Below are positions 13,111 to 13,600 of a stretch of DNA of 13,600 nucleotides, piece after piece. The notes beneath the pieces are model-generated. The model had not been told where the DNA came from. It saw only the letters and a program-made list of their open reading frames with translations, and ran no database searches. Position 1 is the stretch's first letter, and the number at the start of each line of letters is the position of its first letter. This DNA is from CAZGOM01 sp964542875 (lineage in GTDB: Bacteria; Planctomycetota; Phycisphaerae; Phycisphaerales; Phycisphaeraceae). The stretch lies in contig CAZIWA010000144.1 of NCBI GenBank assembly GCA_964542875.1, forward strand, positions 1 through 13,600. The letters run 5' to 3'. Made by a program: the position numbers and the translations under genes.

Positions 13111-13600
13111 ATGTCATTCGAAATCGACAGCGTACGCGCCCGCCAGGTCCTCGACTCCCGTGGCAACCCCACCGTTGAAGTCGAAGTCTCCCTCACCGAC
13201 GGCTCCACCGGCCGCGCCATCGTCCCCTCCGGCGCTTCCACCGGCGAACACGAAGCCGTTGAACTCCGCGACAACGACAAAAAGCGCTACCTCGGCAAAG
13301 GCGTCCAGAAAGCCGTCGATAATGTCAACGAAGTCATCGGACCGGAACTCATCGGCGCTGAAGTGCGCGACCAGGAAGAAATCGACGCCATCCTCTGCGA
13401 AGTCGACGGCACCGAAAACAAAGGCAAAATGGGCGCCAACGCCATCCTCGGCGTCTCCATGGCCGTCGCCCACGCCGGCGCTCAGGCCACCGGCCTCCCC
13501 CTCTTCCGCTACCTCGGCGGCACCGCGGCTCGCACCCTCCCCGTCCCCATGCTCAACATCTTGAACGGCGGCAAGCACGCCGACAACACCGTCGACTTCC
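13111..13600 (+). CDS. eno: Enolase, N-terminal part (cut by window edge)
   Basis: Phosphopyruvate hydratase, which converts 2-phosphoglycerate to phosphoenolpyruvate in glycolysis; cytoplasmic. The first 163 codons are present. Recognisable segments are VRARQVLDSRGNPTVEVEV (8-26), the mobile-loop motif PSGASTGEHEAVELRD (39-54), GANAILGVSMAVAHA, and LPVPMLNILNGGKHADNTVDF (about 143-163) with the active-site His of GGKHADN. The sequence is intact to the window edge. ATG 13111 gives the standard enolase N-terminus; no clear Shine-Dalgarno precedes it. It follows the prepilin gene by 298 bp and is probably a separate transcription unit. Confidence 0.98.
   Translation, partial: MSFEIDSVRARQVLDSRGNPTVEVEVSLTDGSTGRAIVPSGASTGEHEAVELRDNDKKRYLGKGVQKAVDNVNEVIGPELIGAEVRDQEEIDAILCEVDGTENKGKMGANAILGVSMAVAHAGAQATGLPLFRYLGGTAARTLPVPMLNILNGGKHADNTVDF

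Noticed and set aside
13114..13578. Minus-strand frame over enolase
   Set aside because: Enolase motifs on the plus strand are unambiguous; this is a shadow.
1..13600. CRISPR array in the window
   Set aside because: I found no series of 25-40 bp repeats with regular spacers; the only regular repeats are the 7-bp tracts. The array is presumably left of the window.
1..13600. tRNA or rRNA genes
   Set aside because: No GGTTCGAATC-type T-arm plus acceptor stem and no rRNA-like conserved blocks were recognised on either strand.

Overview
The window looks like a moderately GC-rich chromosome fragment from the PVC superphylum, most likely a planctomycete of the Phycisphaerae type. This is inferred from a type IV prepilin-like protein with a DGHV-type C-terminus, a Glyco_hydro_106-like enzyme, a planctomycete-like enolase start, heptosyltransferase-type genes, and the near absence of Shine-Dalgarno sequences on most genes. 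The assembly is a draft scaffold: a run of exactly 100 N is flanked by an exact 55-bp duplication of the contig ends.

Left edge (1-753): the first 194 codons of a Cas9 run off the left end on the minus strand. They show RuvC-I, the arginine-rich bridge helix and an RRGFKSN motif. Divergently upstream on the plus strand lies a compact RNA gene with a TTGACA promoter, a hairpin capped by a UACG tetraloop, and a strong intrinsic terminator. It is the best candidate for the tracrRNA, in the same arrangement as tracrRNA and cas9 in Streptococcus pyogenes. No CRISPR repeat, cas1 or cas2 is visible; they would lie to the left.

Middle (892-9001): a large cytoplasmic glycoside hydrolase of the GH106-like group; a class I SAM methyltransferase; a convergent SDR dehydrogenase with its start at the N gap; a zinc-ribbon protein directly behind a MauE/DoxX-like membrane protein, in the same frame and separated only by a TGA; an HpcH/HpaI-type aldolase; and a divergent LacI-family regulator. 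The glycosidase, SDR, aldolase and LacI genes would fit sugar catabolism, but only proximity supports a link.

Intergenic 9002-9565: a REP-like palindrome has been split at its loop by a 346-bp non-autonomous element. The element has 20-bp terminal inverted repeats starting CTGA and a 9-bp target duplication, as in IS4/IS50-type transposition. An intact copy of the same palindrome lies at 12833-12886.

Right part (9566-13600): two overlapping glycosyltransferase genes (GT9 heptosyltransferase-like, then GT4) for cell-surface polysaccharide; a prepilin-like gene; a 298-bp intergenic region with the REP copy, a G-quadruplex motif and a perfect 7-bp periodic tract; and the 5' part of enolase. Short tracts with 7-bp periodicity recur in several intergenic places and are explained by none of the genes.
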